Source: Leptolyngbya sp. SIOISBB
Lineage (GTDB): Bacteria > Cyanobacteriota > Cyanobacteriia > Phormidesmidales > Phormidesmidaceae
Direction of reading: 5' to 3'
Assembly: GCA_010671905.1 (NCBI GenBank)
Contig: JAAHII010000001.1
Location: 1,860,001-1,924,000, forward strand
DNA length: 64,000 nt
The position numbers and the translations under genes were made by a program. Below, piece after piece: positions 9,038 through 18,239 of the stretch (positions are counted from its first letter, which is position 1; each line of letters begins with the position of its first letter). The notes below the pieces were generated by a model, which saw only the letters and a list, made by a program, of their open reading frames with translations, had not been told where the DNA came from and made no database searches.

Positions 9038-10360
9038 TTAAACAGAGGTTTGTTGCCAGTCCAAACGCTCCAGGGTGCGAGCCCGCTCTAGTGCTCGCTC
9101 AAAGCTATCGAGCTTCGGCTCAATGGTCAATGGCTCCCCAATGTAGCCCTGCACGGCTTCTTGGGTCTTGAGACCATTGCCGGTGATATAGGCAACCGTC
9201 GTCTCGTCGGGATCAATCTTGCCAGCTTCGACCAACTTCTTCAGCACGGCGATGGTGGTGCCGCCTGCCGTTTCAGTAAAGATGCCTTCTGTTTCCGCCA
9301 GTAACTTCATACCATCAACGATTTCGGCATCGGTTACATCTTCAATGTTGCCGTTAGTCTTACGAGCGATATCGAGGGCGTAGATGCCGTCGGCCGGATT
9401 GCCGATCGCAATGGACTTGGCGATGGTGTTGGGCTTCACGGGGGTCACAAAGTCCCGTCCTTCTTTAAACGCCTGCGAAATGGGAGAGCAGCCCTCAGCC
9501 TGCGCCCCGCTAAAGCGAACATCCTTGGCATCCACTAACCCCGTCTTGACGAACTCTTGGAAGCCTTTATAGATCTTGGTAAAGAGAGAGCCCGAGGCGA
9601 GGGGCGCAACAATGTGATCGGGGAGTTGCCAACCTAACTGCTCCGCCACTTCGTAGCCCAGGGTCTTCGAGCCTTCGGAATAGTAAGGGCGCAAGTTGAT
9701 ATTCACAAATCCCCAGCCTTCGGTGTTAGCCACTTCCGAACAGAGCCGATTGACTTGGTCGTAGTTACCTTTCACCGCCATTACAGTGGGGTTGTAGATC
9801 AAGGTACCAAGGACTTTACCCGCTTCCAAATCAGCGGGAATAAAGACACAGCAGTCGAGTCCGGCATGGGCCGCGATCGCCGCTGTCGAGTTGGCTAAGT
9901 TGCCCGTACTGGCACAAGACACGGTGGTGAAGCCCAGCTCCCGCGCCCGACTGAGGGCGATCGATACTACCCGGTCCTTAAAGCTCAAGGTCGGCATATT
10001 GACCGCATCATTTTTGATGTAGAGGGACTTTAGGCCCAGTTGACGGGCTAAGCGATTGGCCTTGAGCAAGGGGGTCATGCCAGTGCCGACATCAATCGGG
10101 TTGTCAGAAGCAACCGGCAAAAAGTCTTTGTAGCGCCAAATTGAGTTCGGGCCGGCTTCAATGCTGGCACGGCTGACGCGCTGGCGAATCACGTCATAGT
10201 CATACATCACCTCTAGCGGCCCAAAGCAAACATCTTCACAGACGTGCTTAGCACCGAGTTCGTAGGTTTCGCCGCATTCACGGCATCGCAACGCCGAAAA
10301 CGCTGCGCCTAAAGAGGCGGCTGTCGATAGAGTTTGGGGCTGATCAATGGCCTGAGTCAT
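9038..10360 (-). CDS. thrC: Threonine synthase
   Basis: A 440-residue PLP enzyme that converts O-phosphohomoserine to threonine. With the start at 10360 (MTQAIDQPQTL, purine-rich AGAGAAGAGAA upstream), the PLP lysine is K128 in TLSFKDR. SCASTGNLANSTAAIAAH holds the phosphate-binding region, and ETAGGTTIAVLKKLVE is typical. The N-terminal cysteines in CRECG and CEDVC look like a rubredoxin-type zinc site common in bacterial and archaeal threonine synthases. A longer reading from 10435 adds 25 residues that look non-coding. The gene is followed by a terminator and the MoaD/ThiS gene. Confidence 0.93.
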   Translation of the reverse strand: MTQAIDQPQTLSTAASLGAAFSALRCRECGETYELGAKHVCEDVCFGPLEVMYDYDVIRQRVSRASIEAGPNSIWRYKDFLPVASDNPIDVGTGMTPLLKANRLARQLGLKSLYIKNDAVNMPTLSFKDRVVSIALSRARELGFTTVSCASTGNLANSTAAIAAHAGLDCCVFIPADLEAGKVLGTLIYNPTVMAVKGNYDQVNRLCSEVANTEGWGFVNINLRPYYSEGSKTLGYEVAEQLGWQLPDHIVAPLASGSLFTKIYKGFQEFVKTGLVDAKDVRFSGAQAEGCSPISQAFKEGRDFVTPVKPNTIAKSIAIGNPADGIYALDIARKTNGNIEDVTDAEIVDGMKLLAETEGIFTETAGGTTIAVLKKLVEAGKIDPDETTVAYITGNGLKTQEAVQGYIGEPLTIEPKLDSFERALERARTLERLDWQQTSV

Positions 10361-10842
10361 GGTGTTCTCTTCTCTCTCGCGGTATGGACTAAAAACGAAA
10401 TCGTTTTTCCAACTGAACTTCGCGGATAGTATCACGGCTCAAAAACACGGGTCAAACATACCCGACTATTTTTATCGGGATTAAAATCTGAATCCTGAAA
10501 CTCCCTCTGCGTAAAGAACTCGCCAATTATTTATGAGTGACATCGCCCCAGTTAGGACATGCCGCCAAAAGTTTTTTCTTGCACAAATTGCGCGCTGAGG
10601 ACGATCTCCCGTTTGCAACCGACTCAGCCTGGGGATTTCTCCAGCTTTGTTGGTCCTAAGTATCCTTAGATACAAAAGCTCTTCTCATAAGTCGCGTTAA
10701 TAGACGATCAATGCATTGCGGTTTGCATTTCTTAAAGGCTTGAAACGCTGCCAACGAGCCTGAGGCGGTAAGCGTTTCGATCAGCTTCAGTAAGATGTGG
10801 CTAACGTGATGTTTGGTTCCAGCAGACAAAAGTGGACTCAAA
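10361..10842. promoter_or_regulatory. thrC-ntcA divergent promoter region
   Basis: About 480 bases between divergent thrC and ntcA. Two ORFs of 60-70 codons here lack support. The main feature is a perfect NtcA-binding palindrome at 10660-10673, about 170 bases upstream of the ntcA start, indicating a long ntcA leader. Confidence 0.55.
10660..10673 (+). promoter_or_regulatory. NtcA-binding site (GTA-N8-TAC)
   Basis: GTATCCTTAGATAC is a perfect GTA-N8-TAC site with 5-base dyad arms (GTATC/GATAC). A weak -10-like TAATAG begins 24 bases downstream at 10698, close to the spacing of NtcA-activated class II promoters. Position upstream of ntcA fits the known positive autoregulation of ntcA. Confidence 0.7.
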
Positions 10843-11514
10843 ATGGTAGCAGCGCAGGACAAGCCTCTAGCAAATGCGTTTCGGCAGCTGGCCGGTGGAG
10901 CTTTTCCACCGATGGTGGAAACCTACGAACGCGGTAAGACCATCTTTTTTCCCGGTGACCCGGCTGAGCGAGTCTATTTTTTAATGAAAGGAGCCGTGAA
11001 GCTGTCGCGAGTGTATGAAATCGGCGAAGAAATTACCGTCGCGCTTTTGCGCGAAAATAGTGTATTCGGGGTTCTGTCTCTGATTACGGGAGAACGGTCC
11101 GATCGCTTCTATCATGCAGTGGCTTTCACCCCCGTCGAATTGCTGTCTTTACCTATTGATCAGGTACAGCCCGCGCTGACGGAAAACCCAGAGCTGGCCA
11201 TGGTCATGCTCAAGGGGTTATCTTCTCGGATTTTGCAGACCGAAATGATGATTGAAACCCTGGCCCACCGAGATATGGGGTCACGGTTGGTGAGTTTTTT
11301 ACTGATTTTGTGTCGTGATTTTGGTGTTCCTAGTCCCGATGGCATCACCATTGATTTGAAATTGTCCCACCAAGCGATCGCTGAGGCGATTGGCTCTACG
11401 CGTGTAACTGTGACTCGCTTATTGGGTGATCTGCGCCAAGAGGGCATGATTGCGATTCACAAGAAAAAGATAACGGTTCATGACCCAGTCAATCTGAGCC
11501 AGCAGTTCACGTGA
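10843..11514 (+). CDS. ntcA: Global nitrogen regulator NtcA (CRP/FNR family)
   Basis: A 223-residue protein very close to known NtcA. The N-terminal cyclic-nucleotide-like fold includes [16 protein letters not shown] and [11 protein letters not shown]. The long dimer helix covers [18 protein letters not shown]. The C-terminal helix-turn-helix [20 protein letters not shown] binds GTA-N8-TAC. NtcA senses 2-oxoglutarate with PipX and activates nitrogen assimilation genes. ATG at 10843 ([16 protein letters not shown]) matches family N-termini; a TTG 30 bases upstream is less likely. A perfect NtcA site lies upstream. DUF3084 follows in the same direction. Confidence 0.97.
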   Translation: MVAAQDKPLANAFRQLAGGAFPPMVETYERGKTIFFPGDPAERVYFLMKGAVKLSRVYEIGEEITVALLRENSVFGVLSLITGERSDRFYHAVAFTPVELLSLPIDQVQPALTENPELAMVMLKGLSSRILQTEMMIETLAHRDMGSRLVSFLLILCRDFGVPSPDGITIDLKLSHQAIAEAIGSTRVTVTRLLGDLRQEGMIAIHKKKITVHDPVNLSQQFT

Positions 11515-11562
11515 TTACAAACCCTTGCAGTAGAGTGGTCATGAACCGTAGGTAACGGGCGC

Positions 11563-12990
11563 ATGGCCACAGGTTACGTCCTAGTATTAGCAGTCTTAAT
11601 TTTAGGAGGTGTGATTGCCACGCTAGGCGATCGCATCGGGATGCGCGTCGGCAAAGCGCGGTTGAGCTTATTTAATCTCCGTCCCCGTCAGACGGCAACT
11701 GTGGTCAGCATTTTGACCGGTGGAGTGATTTCTGCCTCGACGCTGGCGTTACTGTTTGGGGTCAGTCAGCAATTGCGGACGGGCGTCTTTGAGCTAGAGC
11801 AAATTCAAGATGACTTATCGCAAGCCGAAGCCGACCTCGAAGAAGCTCGCACGGAAAAGACTGATGTCGAAACTGCACTCACCGATGCCCGTCAAGAGCA
11901 AACTGAAGCAAAAGCGGAATTGGCCGAAATTAATCAGTTTTTGCAGCAAGCAGTCAAGCAGCAGCGCACCACCCAAACCGAACTGCAGCGGTCCAGATCG
12001 CGACTGGACGATTTACAGTCTCAGCTAGGGCGGGTCTCTCAACAGTCAGCGCAGCTCCAAAACGAAATTCAGCGTCTAGAAGTAGAACGAGCCGAATTGC
12101 TGGAGCAGCAAGCGACTGTCCGGGAACGGATTGCTGATCGCGATCGGCTCATTGCCGATCGCGATCAGGAGATCGCCCAGCGCGAAACTCGCCTCCGAGA
12201 ACTGCAGCGCCAGCAAACCGTTTTGCAAGAAGATGTGGCGCTTTTAGAAGAGCAGTTTCAGGGGCTGTTTCGCGGAAGTGTTGCCGTCGGTCGGAATGAG
12301 CCTTTGGTGTCGGTGTTACTGCGAGTCAACGGTCAAGATGATGCTCGTCGTGCGGTTGACCAACTGCTGCGGCAAGCGAACCGAGAAGCTATTGAGGAAA
12401 TTGCCCCAGGGATTGACCGCGCTGAGCCCGTATTACTGATCCCAACGGGAGATGTGAATCGCTTGGTGCGCCGCATCAGCGATGGCCAATCTTATGTGGT
12501 GCGAGTACTCTCTGCCGCTAATTACATCATTGGGGAACCTTGCGTGGTCGCAGATGGGGACCCTTGTGTACAGGTCTTTATTGATGCTGCGGTCAACGAA
12601 ATCATCTATGAACCAGGGGAGCGCCTCGCAACAGTCAGTGTCGATCCCCGTGATTTAACGAATCAAGAGTTAGTCGAAAAGCTTAATTTACTCATTGCCT
12701 CATTACAATTTCGCGCCCGTCAAGATGGCCTCGTCGGTGACACCCTACAAGTAGCTGATGGCAGAACAGAGGCCTTAGTGGCTTTTTTGCAAGAAATGCG
12801 AAATCTGGATACGGCGATTGATATCCAAGCGATCGCGTCGGCCCCGATCCCGACCATTGGCCCTTTACAAGTAGAATTATTTGCCGTTCGCAATGGTCGC
12901 GTATTGTTACGTACTGATAATTTGCCCCGTGAAGTAGCGCCAGAAAACGATTTCAGTGATCCCCAACGCCGCGATCGCCTGCCTAATTAA
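11563..12990 (+). CDS. DUF3084 membrane-anchored coiled-coil protein
   Basis: A 475-residue protein. Two N-terminal hydrophobic segments (about residues 4-24 and 45-68) flank VGKARLSLFNLRPRQTATVVS. A coiled coil follows at about 80-225, rich in Q, E, R and L. The C-terminal half is globular (RVLSAANYIIGEPCVVADG, VFIDAAVNEIIYEPGERLA). This matches the cyanobacterial DUF3084 family, commonly found next to ntcA. The function is unknown; the topology suggests an envelope-associated scaffold. It starts 48 bases after ntcA and may be co-transcribed. Confidence 0.88.
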   Translation: MATGYVLVLAVLILGGVIATLGDRIGMRVGKARLSLFNLRPRQTATVVSILTGGVISASTLALLFGVSQQLRTGVFELEQIQDDLSQAEADLEEARTEKTDVETALTDARQEQTEAKAELAEINQFLQQAVKQQRTTQTELQRSRSRLDDLQSQLGRVSQQSAQLQNEIQRLEVERAELLEQQATVRERIADRDRLIADRDQEIAQRETRLRELQRQQTVLQEDVALLEEQFQGLFRGSVAVGRNEPLVSVLLRVNGQDDARRAVDQLLRQANREAIEEIAPGIDRAEPVLLIPTGDVNRLVRRISDGQSYVVRVLSAANYIIGEPCVVADGDPCVQVFIDAAVNEIIYEPGERLATVSVDPRDLTNQELVEKLNLLIASLQFRARQDGLVGDTLQVADGRTEALVAFLQEMRNLDTAIDIQAIASAPIPTIGPLQVELFAVRNGRVLLRTDNLPREVAPENDFSDPQRRDRLPN

Positions 12991-13038
12991 GTCAACTCTG
13001 AGCAGATCTGAATATTTTCTGGCCAGGGAAATTTAAGA

Positions 13039-13308
13039 ATGTCTACAAGATTTGCGGATGGTAACTATCTCGGCACTAAATTCGTTTTCTATATTATTCA
13101 GTGCTTAAAATTAGTCGTACGACATGATAAGCGTCTCAAGGCTAAGCTCGGGATCACAGCATTCGTTGTTGAGATTTCTGGCGAGGCACTGTCAAGTGCT
13201 CACGCTTTGACGAGATTAGATGGCTTTATTAGAGACCGAGGATTTGAAGCGTCTCGTCTCAACAAAACAGTAGTGATTTTTGCTGATAGAGGTTACTGCA
13301 AAATCTGA
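13039..13308 (+). CDS. Small hypothetical protein, doubtful
   Basis: An 89-codon ORF between DUF3084 and padR in the same direction. It starts MSTRFADGNYLGTKFVF after a weak AGGGAAA. No family is recognised, though VVEISGEALSSAHALTRLDGF resembles no repeat or known motif. It fills an otherwise empty 370-base gap. It may be a real lineage-specific gene or a chance frame. Confidence 0.3.
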   Translation: MSTRFADGNYLGTKFVFYIIQCLKLVVRHDKRLKAKLGITAFVVEISGEALSSAHALTRLDGFIRDRGFEASRLNKTVVIFADRGYCKI

Positions 13309-13357
13309 TTGATACACCAATGCTAAATGCCGGTTCACAAGCGTAAGGAGAAATCCG

Positions 13358-13744
13358 ATGAAATTTGAAGATATTTATCAGTTTTTTGAGGATCCACCGC
13401 CTATATATCTTAACAAAGAACTGGCTGTCTGCTATGTTTTAGCCGTGCTGTTGCAGCAAGATTCCTACGGCACGGAGCTCATCCAAAAGCTGGCAAAAGA
13501 CTATTCGGACTATCGACTATCCGATACCGTCCTCTACAGTGCGCTCAAGTTTCTAGAAGACCAAGCGGCGATCGATGGTTATTGGAAAAAGGTGGAAGGG
13601 CGGGGGCGTCCTCGCAGAATGTATCGTCTGAATCCGGATTGGCGCATGCAAGCCGAACAATTAGCTGACTTGTGGATCAATTACATGCGCGATCGGGTGC
13701 CTCAAAAGGCGGCTGTTCCAGAGCCTGTCTACTTTAGTCGCTAA
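13358..13744 (+). CDS. PadR family transcriptional regulator
   Basis: A 128-residue winged-helix protein. SYGTELIQKLAKDY and RLSDTVLYSALKFLEDQAAI form the PadR DNA-binding core, and VEGRGRPRRMYRLN is the family's wing. The extension MKFEDIYQFFEDPPPIYLNKE is typical of a cyanobacterial PadR group. AAGGAG lies 8 bases before the ATG. Target genes are not evident. Its relationship to the clock-related PadR protein Pex is possible but not established here. Confidence 0.88.
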   Translation: MKFEDIYQFFEDPPPIYLNKELAVCYVLAVLLQQDSYGTELIQKLAKDYSDYRLSDTVLYSALKFLEDQAAIDGYWKKVEGRGRPRRMYRLNPDWRMQAEQLADLWINYMRDRVPQKAAVPEPVYFSR

Positions 13745-13780
13745 GTCAAACTGACGAATAGCTTTAAGCACTTGTGCTTG

Positions 13781-13817
13781 CAAATCCCTTGTCGAGTTCA
13801 TGTCGGCAAGGGATTTG
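13781..13817 (+). terminator. Hairpin after padR
   Basis: CAAATCCCTTG at 13781-13791 and CAAGGGATTTG at 13807-13817 are a perfect 11-bp inverted repeat 37 bases after the padR stop. There is no strict U-tract, so termination is inferred from location. Confidence 0.45.
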
Positions 13818-14009
13818 TGTATTGGTCTTTTGGGTGAAGTTGTTGTACAGAGGGGAGAACCACCGCTTGGTATAACGCCTTTTCTAGAACGAAGACCTCA
13901 GGGGTTACAACCGTTATCAAAGGACGGCCTTATCAGGAAGCCAGGAAGACGATCGCTTCAAGTACCACACTTCAGAATCACACTAAGACTGGCTGGGCTC
14001 AGTATCGCC

Positions 14010-14429
14010 TTAGTCTTCAATTTTGACCGAGAGAATTTTATCTCCTTGGCGAATGGCATTCACCACATCCATGTCAGTCGCTTTACCAAAGACGGTATGG
14101 ACCCCATCTAGATGAGGCTGTGGCCCATGACAGATGAAAAATTGACTGCCGCCAGTATCCGGGCCTCGGTGAGCCATTGAGAGACTGCCAGCTTCATGCT
14201 TATTGTCATTAATCTCACACTTGATGGTGTAGCCAGGACCGCCGGTGCCGGTGCCCTTAGGACAGCCACCCTGAACCATAAAGTCAGGAATTACTCGATG
14301 GAAATTTAGGCCATCATAAAAGCCAGCTTTAGAAAGATCGGCAAAGTTCTTGACGGTGTTAGGCGCATCGGCGTCAAACAAATCCAGCGTGATAATGCCC
14401 TTATCCGTTTCCATAATTGCGCGAGTCAT
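14010..14429 (-). CDS. ppiB: Cyclophilin-type peptidyl-prolyl cis-trans isomerase
   Basis: A 139-residue single-domain cyclophilin without a leader, so cytoplasmic. It speeds proline isomerisation in protein folding. The catalytic arginine is in [13 protein letters not shown], and the substrate pocket is in [22 protein letters not shown] (cited in part). It lacks the usual tryptophan of cyclosporin-sensitive forms (H in HLDG), as in many bacterial PpiB proteins. GAGGAG lies just upstream of the ATG at 14429. It is transcribed toward padR. Confidence 0.93.
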   Translation of the reverse strand: MTRAIMETDKGIITLDLFDADAPNTVKNFADLSKAGFYDGLNFHRVIPDFMVQGGCPKGTGTGGPGYTIKCEINDNKHEAGSLSMAHRGPDTGGSQFFICHGPQPHLDGVHTVFGKATDMDVVNAIRQGDKILSVKIED

Positions 14430-14623
14430 GCCATCTCCTCATTAGTACGCCAGTGTTTGCAGCTCCGACAGACATCGCCATAGCCTGCAAGAGCATTGCT
14501 AACTGGACTGTCACTTGTTAACTCTATCGTTTCAGTGATCTCTTTTCTCTATTCAGCCTTACCGACTCGGTAGACCATTAAAGCTTGTCCTAGAGGTTAG
14601 TGAATCCTGGATGCTTAAGTTGA

Positions 14624-16630
14624 CTAACTAATATCACTGAGATCCAGAGGGCCAAAGTCATCGTCGCCATCGTCTTTACTGTTATCGCTAGACTCGGCCG
14701 GTGGAAAATCGGCAAAGAAGTCATTATCCCCAAACAGATCTGCCTCTGCTTCAGTCAGAGCATCTTCGGAAACGGGTTGAGTTGGCGGGGTTTCAGCAAA
14801 TAAATCATTATCCCCAAATAAATCATCTTCAATGTTCAAGCTCGCTTCTGCTGATGTATCACTCCCTGCAGGAGTTGCTTCCAAAGCGGCGGCGAGATCA
14901 TCATCGCCAAACAGATCGTCTCCAATATCAGATTCTGTCTCTTCACGAGTCGTCCTCTCATCTGGAGTTGCTTCTAAAGCCGTGGCCAGGTCGTCATCGT
15001 CAAACAAATTCTCTCCAGGGTCAGGCTCCGATGCTTGTAGATCATTCATCTCATCTAACTGGGGAACTGGGGTGGTGTCCGTTTCTACAAATAAATCATC
15101 GACTTCACTGAATGAAGTCTCCTCAGCCGTTAGAGTATTGTCTTGCATGCCAACATCCAGATCGGCCAGCGGGTCGATGCTGTCTTCGGCAGTACTCTCC
15201 CCAAACAAGTCATCTAAATCATCGCCTTCTTCGCCGAACAAATTTTCGGATTCTGCTGTCGTCTCGATCGCTGCGTCGTCTTCTTGTGGTGAGCTTGCGA
15301 ATGCCGCTGCCAAATTATCGGCCACGTCTATGGCCTCGTCCGCCATGCTATCCCCGTCATGCAGCGAGTCATCGATGAAGGCAGTCTCTTCGCTTAAGGA
15401 ACTGTCTGCTAGGAGATCCTCTGCCGTTTCAGCAGTCGTCTCTTCGGGTTCGCTCTCGGCGCTGGGCAAGGGGGGATTAGCGGTTAGCGAGTCATCGTTA
15501 CTGAACAGATCGGGCTCAGGCTCTGATGGGGTAGTCCCCGCCATCTCAGGGTTTAGATCCGCCACCAGATCTTCATATCCATCATCGCCAAATAAATCAG
15601 CCGCTGGCGAAGGTGTAATCGATGGCCCGACATTTTCCGGGATGGGGGTTGTCAGTCTTTGCTGATAGTCCGCTTCCAGTTCTCTGAGGCGGCGATCGAA
15701 CTGCACTTGTTGAGCGGCTAACTGCTCGGTCAGGCGTTGATCAAACTCGGCTTCTGCCTGCTGCATCGCGGCTTCGAGCTGCTGATCCACTTCGCTTTGG
15801 GTATATTGCCCAGCGGTTGGTATTGGCATCACCTCTGCAGGTGCCCCTGGTGATGTCAAAGCGACGGTAGTTTCATCCCCAGTTCCCATAATCTCGCTAG
15901 GGGTGGGGATGTCAACCTCACTTGCCAGGGTAGATGATTCGACGGTTGGCTCAGCGCGTAGTTCTGCTAGTTCGCGCTCCAGTTCAGCTTGGCGCTCTGC
16001 AAATTCTTGCTCAAATTCTTGATATTGGGTAGCCAGTTGTTGGTCATATGACTTCTGCAGCTCGGCCTGGGCTGCTTTAGTGTGTTCTGCCAGCTGCGTT
16101 TCGTAAGATTGCTGGAGCTTTTGAGTCGCTTCGTGAAGGCGCATTTCGTATTGCCGCTTGAGATGCATCAGTTCTCGTTGAGGCATTGCTGGTGGCGTAC
16201 TCGTCATCCCAAGTTCCGAACTCGGTTGAGGGTCTACTTCAATGGATGCATCCGGCGTCGGGATAGCCGCAGCAATATCCGCATTGCGAAGAGGCGCTGG
16301 TTGGGTAGTGGCAGGTGCGGCCCCTTGCTGCAAAACGCGGAATCGGGTTTCGTAGGTCTGCTCCATTTCTATCGTTTTTTGCGAAAGCTGGTCTTGATAG
16401 TGCTCGATAGTGGTAGCAAGTTGAGATTCATAGTCGTGACGTAGTCGATCAGTTGCTTCGCGTAACCGTAATTCGTGGGACTGCTCGATTTCGGCCAACC
16501 GCCGCTGACTCACTTTGAGTTCTTCAGCCTGTTTGCTCAGCCGCTTTTGGACTAAGGAATAGCCGACTAAAATGCCCACGAGAAACATGATCAGTAGCGC
16601 GATGATAATGCCAGGGGTAAATGAGTTCAT
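14624..16630 (-). CDS. Large acidic membrane-anchored protein with coiled coil and repeated DLFG motifs
   Basis: A 668-residue protein, not recognised as a named family. One N-terminal transmembrane helix (about residues 7-28) is followed by a Q/E/R-rich coiled coil to about 240, a second coiled stretch near 280-345 (QLEAAMQQAEAEFDQRLTEQ), and a long, very acidic, probably disordered tail. The tail repeats a short motif about ten times: DLFGDD, DLFSND, NLFGEE, DLFGES, DLFVET, NLFDDD, DLFGDD, DLFGDN, DLFGDN, with two longer copies followed by ALEATP. GAGGG lies 8 bases before the ATG. Such a tail could act as a multivalent docking platform. Function is unknown. Several plus-strand ORFs inside are shadows. 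Confidence 0.8.
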   Translation of the reverse strand: MNSFTPGIIIALLIMFLVGILVGYSLVQKRLSKQAEELKVSQRRLAEIEQSHELRLREATDRLRHDYESQLATTIEHYQDQLSQKTIEMEQTYETRFRVLQQGAAPATTQPAPLRNADIAAAIPTPDASIEVDPQPSSELGMTSTPPAMPQRELMHLKRQYEMRLHEATQKLQQSYETQLAEHTKAAQAELQKSYDQQLATQYQEFEQEFAERQAELERELAELRAEPTVESSTLASEVDIPTPSEIMGTGDETTVALTSPGAPAEVMPIPTAGQYTQSEVDQQLEAAMQQAEAEFDQRLTEQLAAQQVQFDRRLRELEADYQQRLTTPIPENVGPSITPSPAADLFGDDGYEDLVADLNPEMAGTTPSEPEPDLFSNDDSLTANPPLPSAESEPEETTAETAEDLLADSSLSEETAFIDDSLHDGDSMADEAIDVADNLAAAFASSPQEDDAAIETTAESENLFGEEGDDLDDLFGESTAEDSIDPLADLDVGMQDNTLTAEETSFSEVDDLFVETDTTPVPQLDEMNDLQASEPDPGENLFDDDDLATALEATPDERTTREETESDIGDDLFGDDDLAAALEATPAGSDTSAEASLNIEDDLFGDNDLFAETPPTQPVSEDALTEAEADLFGDNDFFADFPPAESSDNSKDDGDDDFGPLDLSDIS

Positions 16631-17104
16631 AGGAGTTCCCTCGTGTAGGCTGAGCGGTTACGAAGCCATTGTCCTGACACGCCAGCAATGACTCATACAG
16701 TTTTGCCCCATATGTTAGCGAGCAATTCTGAACTCTATTCATAATTTTGAAGAAGTCAATCTTTTGGGCTGGCGCAGTTGCATTCGATTCATGGCTCTAA
16801 GCCCTTGATATCCCTCAGATTGCGCTGTACAGGAAACGAATGCATAAGGCTGCCCTTTTAAACTCAGAGCAGCGCCTAATCGACTGTGACAGTGTCTTCA
16901 CAGTTGCAACTCATCATTGATCTGCCGCCATTCATCAACGCCTGAGGCTGATGAATGGCGGCGGATTCAGCCTGATCGCGCAACCTCACAACGAAAAGAT
17001 CAGCAAAATGAGTTTTCTAAGCAGCTTGTAGAATAAGGCAATAACCGTTTGATAACGCTCAATTTTTAGTTGTTTTTAGTTGATCCCTCATTTTAGATAG
17101 CACT
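16631..17104. other. Divergent intergenic region with a strong hairpin
   Basis: About 470 bases between divergent genes. It contains a perfect 14-bp inverted repeat (GCCGCCATTCATCA at 16924-16937 and its inverse at 16949-16962, 11-base loop) with no U-tract. No gene is supported. Confidence 0.5.
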
Positions 17105-17725
17105 ATGGAAACCAGGTTTATGGCGCCTGCGCTGCGTCAGAATGTTTTGGAATGGTTGCAAGCAGCTGTACCCCAGGTGCGTTTGCAGCACATCCTCAGG
17201 GTTGAGCAAATGGCGATCGCCTTAGCCGAGCATCATCAGTTGTCGGTGGCTCAGGCCCAACAGGCGGGCCTCATGCATGATCTAGCAAAGTGCTTTGCCC
17301 CCGCAAAATTGTTAGCAGTGGCAGCGGCGGAGGGATGGGACCTTGATCCGGCAGAACAGCAAGTCCCCCATTTATTGCATGCGCCAGTGGGCGCTGTGGT
17401 TGCCAGAGATCAGTTTGGCATTGATGATCAGACCGTGTTGGGGGCAATCGCAACCCATACATTAGGTAGCCCTGAGATGGATGCGATTGGAGCAGTCGTT
17501 TATCTGGCTGATGCGTTAGAGCCAGGTCGGGGGGATACCCCTCAATTACATCATCTGCGGCAGCTAAGTTATGGTGACTTATGGGGAGCGGTTTATGAAA
17601 CCTGTGTTTTTTCCTTACAACATCTCTTGGAAAATAAACGACCGGTTCATCCCCGCACTATCCTGACTCATAACCAGCTCTTGCCGGCTCGTCGTCGTCA
17701 GCTAACTCCGCGGATAGCCGTCTAG
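17105..17725 (+). CDS. yqeK: YqeK-family HD domain hydrolase
   Basis: A 206-residue HD-domain protein. The metal ligands are in RLQHILRVEQMA (H), LMHDLAKCF (HD), LLHAPVGAVVARDQF (H), ATHTLG (H) and VYLADALEPGR (D). This set matches the YqeK family, whose members hydrolyse diadenosine tetraphosphate symmetrically. The gene is followed after 85 bases by rsfS, the frequent partner of yqeK in bacteria, which supports the assignment. The start could be ATG 17105 or the in-frame ATG 15 bases later. Confidence 0.85.
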   Translation: METRFMAPALRQNVLEWLQAAVPQVRLQHILRVEQMAIALAEHHQLSVAQAQQAGLMHDLAKCFAPAKLLAVAAAEGWDLDPAEQQVPHLLHAPVGAVVARDQFGIDDQTVLGAIATHTLGSPEMDAIGAVVYLADALEPGRGDTPQLHHLRQLSYGDLWGAVYETCVFSLQHLLENKRPVHPRTILTHNQLLPARRRQLTPRIAV

Positions 17726-17810
17726 TTTATATAACTGCCCCGCTGCCACCCTAAGTAAGCTGCCCCAGTACTGCTTATAGAAATGTTGAATTGAGGACAC
17801 TCGCCTTCAT

Positions 17811-18239
17811 ATGTCAGAGTTCAAAAATGCTGTTACCCCGTTTCAGAAATCCACTCAAGCGGCTTCTAAGCCTCAACCGTCAAAGGATGATACGCTCAAG
17901 TTCGCTTTAGCGATCGCGCACGCTGCCGATGAACGTAAAGGTGCAGATATTCGGATTTTGAAAGTTGAGGAAGTGTCTTTCATCGCCGATTATTTTGTAA
18001 TTGCCACCGGATTCTCATCGGCCCAGGTGAGAGCGATCGCCCGCAACATTACCGATGTTGCCGCCACAGATTTCCATCGTCAGCCACTCCGCACAGAAGG
18101 TCAGGGGGACAGCAGTTGGATTCTGCAGGACTATGGTGACATTATCGTGCATGTGTTTATGCCTGATGAACGTGATTATTACGATCTCGAAGCGTTTTGG
18201 GGACATGCGGAAGAGATTCCCTTTAATGCCGAGTCCTAG
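17811..18239 (+). CDS. rsfS: Ribosome silencing factor RsfS (Iojap)
   Basis: A 142-residue RsfS/Iojap protein, which binds L14 on the 50S subunit and blocks subunit joining when nutrients are low. Family features are DIRILKVEEVSFIADYFVIATG, then QGDSSWILQDYGDIIVHVF (both cited in part) and YDLEAFWGHAE. A basic, low-complexity N-terminal extension of about 25 residues (KNAVTPFQKSTQAASKPQ) precedes the domain. GAGGA lies upstream of the ATG. It forms a probable operon with yqeK. Confidence 0.92.
   Translation: MSEFKNAVTPFQKSTQAASKPQPSKDDTLKFALAIAHAADERKGADIRILKVEEVSFIADYFVIATGFSSAQVRAIARNITDVAATDFHRQPLRTEGQGDSSWILQDYGDIIVHVFMPDERDYYDLEAFWGHAEEIPFNAES

Noticed and set aside
14701-15665. Long plus-strand ORFs (up to 277 codons) opposite the DLFG protein
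   Set aside because: They are serine-rich mirror frames of the repetitive acidic minus-strand gene, with no motif or ribosome binding site.
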